Translations under genes and position numbers: made by a program | DNA from: JALRLA01 sp046047755 | GTDB lineage: Bacteria; Bacteroidota; Bacteroidia; NS11-12g; UBA955 | DNA length: 60,794 nt | Assembly: GCA_046047755.1 (NCBI GenBank) | Contig: JBJOHK010000114.1 | Coordinates: forward strand, 1 to 60,794 | Direction of reading: 5' to 3' | Shown: one piece after another, positions 60,162 through 60,794 of the stretch | Layout: each line of letters starts with the position of its first letter | How positions within the stretch are numbered: the first letter of the stretch is position 1 | The notes under the pieces: model-generated | What the model was told of the DNA's origin: nothing | Seen by the model: only the letters and a program-made list of their open reading frames with translations | Databases searched by the model: none

Positions 60162-60794
60162 TTAGTTTTTCGCTCCGCCCATGGCACTCAACATGTTGCC
60201 ATAAATGGAGTTCAAATTGTTCAAGTTGCGGTTCAATTGAGCCAATTCTTGGTTGAAAGTAGCAGTAGCATTTTCAGTTGCCATCAAATTGTTCAATGCA
60301 GAACCCAATCCGCTGGAGAAATTACCCATAGAATCGCTTACCATAGCAGTGCTATCAGCAATAGAAGCCATGTTCGTAGCTGCTTTATGAGCGTTTTCAG
60401 AGTATTCTTTAGTAGCAACAGCCGCACTTGACATGCTAGCCATATCTTTTACATTAGTGCTCAACGAAGTCAAACCAGTTCCCAAAGACTCGATCAATTC
60501 AGGACCAATTTTGGCTTGAGACAACATTGAATCCAATTGCTGGGAAACACTTCCACCAGACTTTTTCTTAGAACCAGGATCTCCACCAGCCAATTCAGGG
60601 TATACCAAAGACCAATCTGGATCCATGTGTACGGGTTCGAACGCTGAAATAACGAAAATACCAGCCTCAGTCAACAGACCTACACTCAGCATGATATCTG
60701 CACCTTTCAAGTGAAGAATTTTAAACAGAGCCCCCACAATTACGACGGCCGCACCGATACCATAAACGAAGTTCATGGTAGTTTTGAACTTTTT
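60162..60794 (-). CDS. gldL: Gliding motility/T9SS motor protein GldL, 5' end beyond the window
   Basis: Inner-membrane motor protein with two TM helices (YGIGAAVVIVGALFKILHL and IMLSVGLLTEAGIFVISAFEP) and a cytoplasmic helical tail. The frame stays open to the right edge: the codons before the ATG at 60776 read KKFKTT, matching the KKFKN-M N-terminus of GldL, so the true start lies outside. The conserved membrane Glu residues (LLTEAG and AFEP) are present. gldK is expected just beyond the window. Confidence 0.95.
   Translation of the reverse strand, partial: KKFKTTMNFVYGIGAAVVIVGALFKILHLKGADIMLSVGLLTEAGIFVISAFEPVHMDPDWSLVYPELAGGDPGSKKKSGGSVSQQLDSMLSQAKIGPELIESLGTGLTSLSTNVKDMASMSSAAVATKEYSENAHKAATNMASIADSTAMVSDSMGNFSSGLGSALNNLMATENATATFNQELAQLNRNLNNLNSIYGNMLSAMGGAKN

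Noticed and set aside
60162..60776. GldL starting at ATG 60776
   Set aside because: The frame continues to the edge with KKFKTT before this Met, matching the usual GldL N-terminus, so the true start is outside the window.
1..60794. Insertion sequences, integrases, prophage or defence-island genes
   Set aside because: No transposase, integrase, phage structural or restriction/CRISPR protein motifs were found among the coding regions.

Overview
The window is chromosomal DNA from a Bacteroidota bacterium, most likely of the order Flavobacteriales. A marine Cryomorphaceae or Schleiferiaceae type is a guess that the sequence alone cannot settle. The evidence is a gldL-gldM-gldN cluster for the type IX secretion and gliding motor, secreted proteins carrying T9SS type A and type B sorting tails, a TonB-dependent receptor, a DUF5723-like outer-membrane protein, and repeated TAnnTTTG promoter elements of the Bacteroidota -7 type. 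No tRNA, rRNA, IS element, prophage or CRISPR array was seen. The gene content is mostly housekeeping and densely packed.

Layout. 1-3176 (minus): a YwqK-like lipoprotein followed by dnaE, which is cut off by the left edge. 3266-4336: recF, meeting an alanine dehydrogenase-family gene tail to tail. 5710-9399: a LysM lytic transglycosylase, purN, a cystathionine gamma-synthase/lyase-type PLP enzyme and a TIGR02757 protein, joined by overlapping stop/start codons. 9432-10736: trxA and a DUF58 gene. 10733-20824 (minus): pyrC with a large T9SS type B cell-surface protein, a DegT aminotransferase with a PyrR-like phosphoribosyltransferase, hscB with rseP, a GNAT acetyltransferase, and a malic enzyme-phosphotransacetylase fusion. 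20924-28143: a secreted VWA protein, fumC, folP, rpe and a TonB-dependent receptor. 28175-31396 (minus): an outer-membrane barrel with a roughly 500-residue cysteine-bearing coiled-coil tail. 31502-39830: sppA, then a TetR-TolC-MFP-RND efflux operon. 40195-45291 (minus): a membrane-anchored coiled-coil protein, a secreted protein with a degenerate thioredoxin-like domain, a 51-residue membrane protein, and lon. 45428-54626: a lipoprotein, pfkA, recN, rnhA (minus), cinA, guaA, a PBP1-like protein, and an RsmB-type methyltransferase that apparently starts at CTG. 54619-57327 (minus): DUF177, rpmF, plsX and fabH. 57447-60794 (minus): gldL (5' end beyond the window), gldM and gldN.

How the genes work together. 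The window supplies part of the T9SS motor plus at least two likely T9SS cargo proteins and several other envelope proteins (lipoproteins, TonB receptor, OM barrel, RND pump, RseP, SppA, lytic transglycosylase). The remaining genes serve replication and repair (dnaE, recF, recN, rnhA), nucleotide synthesis (purN, pyrC, guaA), central carbon metabolism (pfkA, rpe, fumC, malic enzyme), folate and fatty-acid/phospholipid synthesis.

The most striking signals are these: (i) -7 promoter elements placed so close to start codons that many mRNAs should be leaderless or nearly so; (ii) a palindrome in the promoter of the tetR efflux operon; (iii) a 60-bp coding tandem repeat giving Cys/Pro-marked 20-residue units in an OM protein; (iv) a TlpA-like domain whose CxxC is replaced by FSAW; (v) a CTG-initiated methyltransferase gene. 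No clearly new multi-gene system (defence island, biosynthetic cluster, mobile element) was found.
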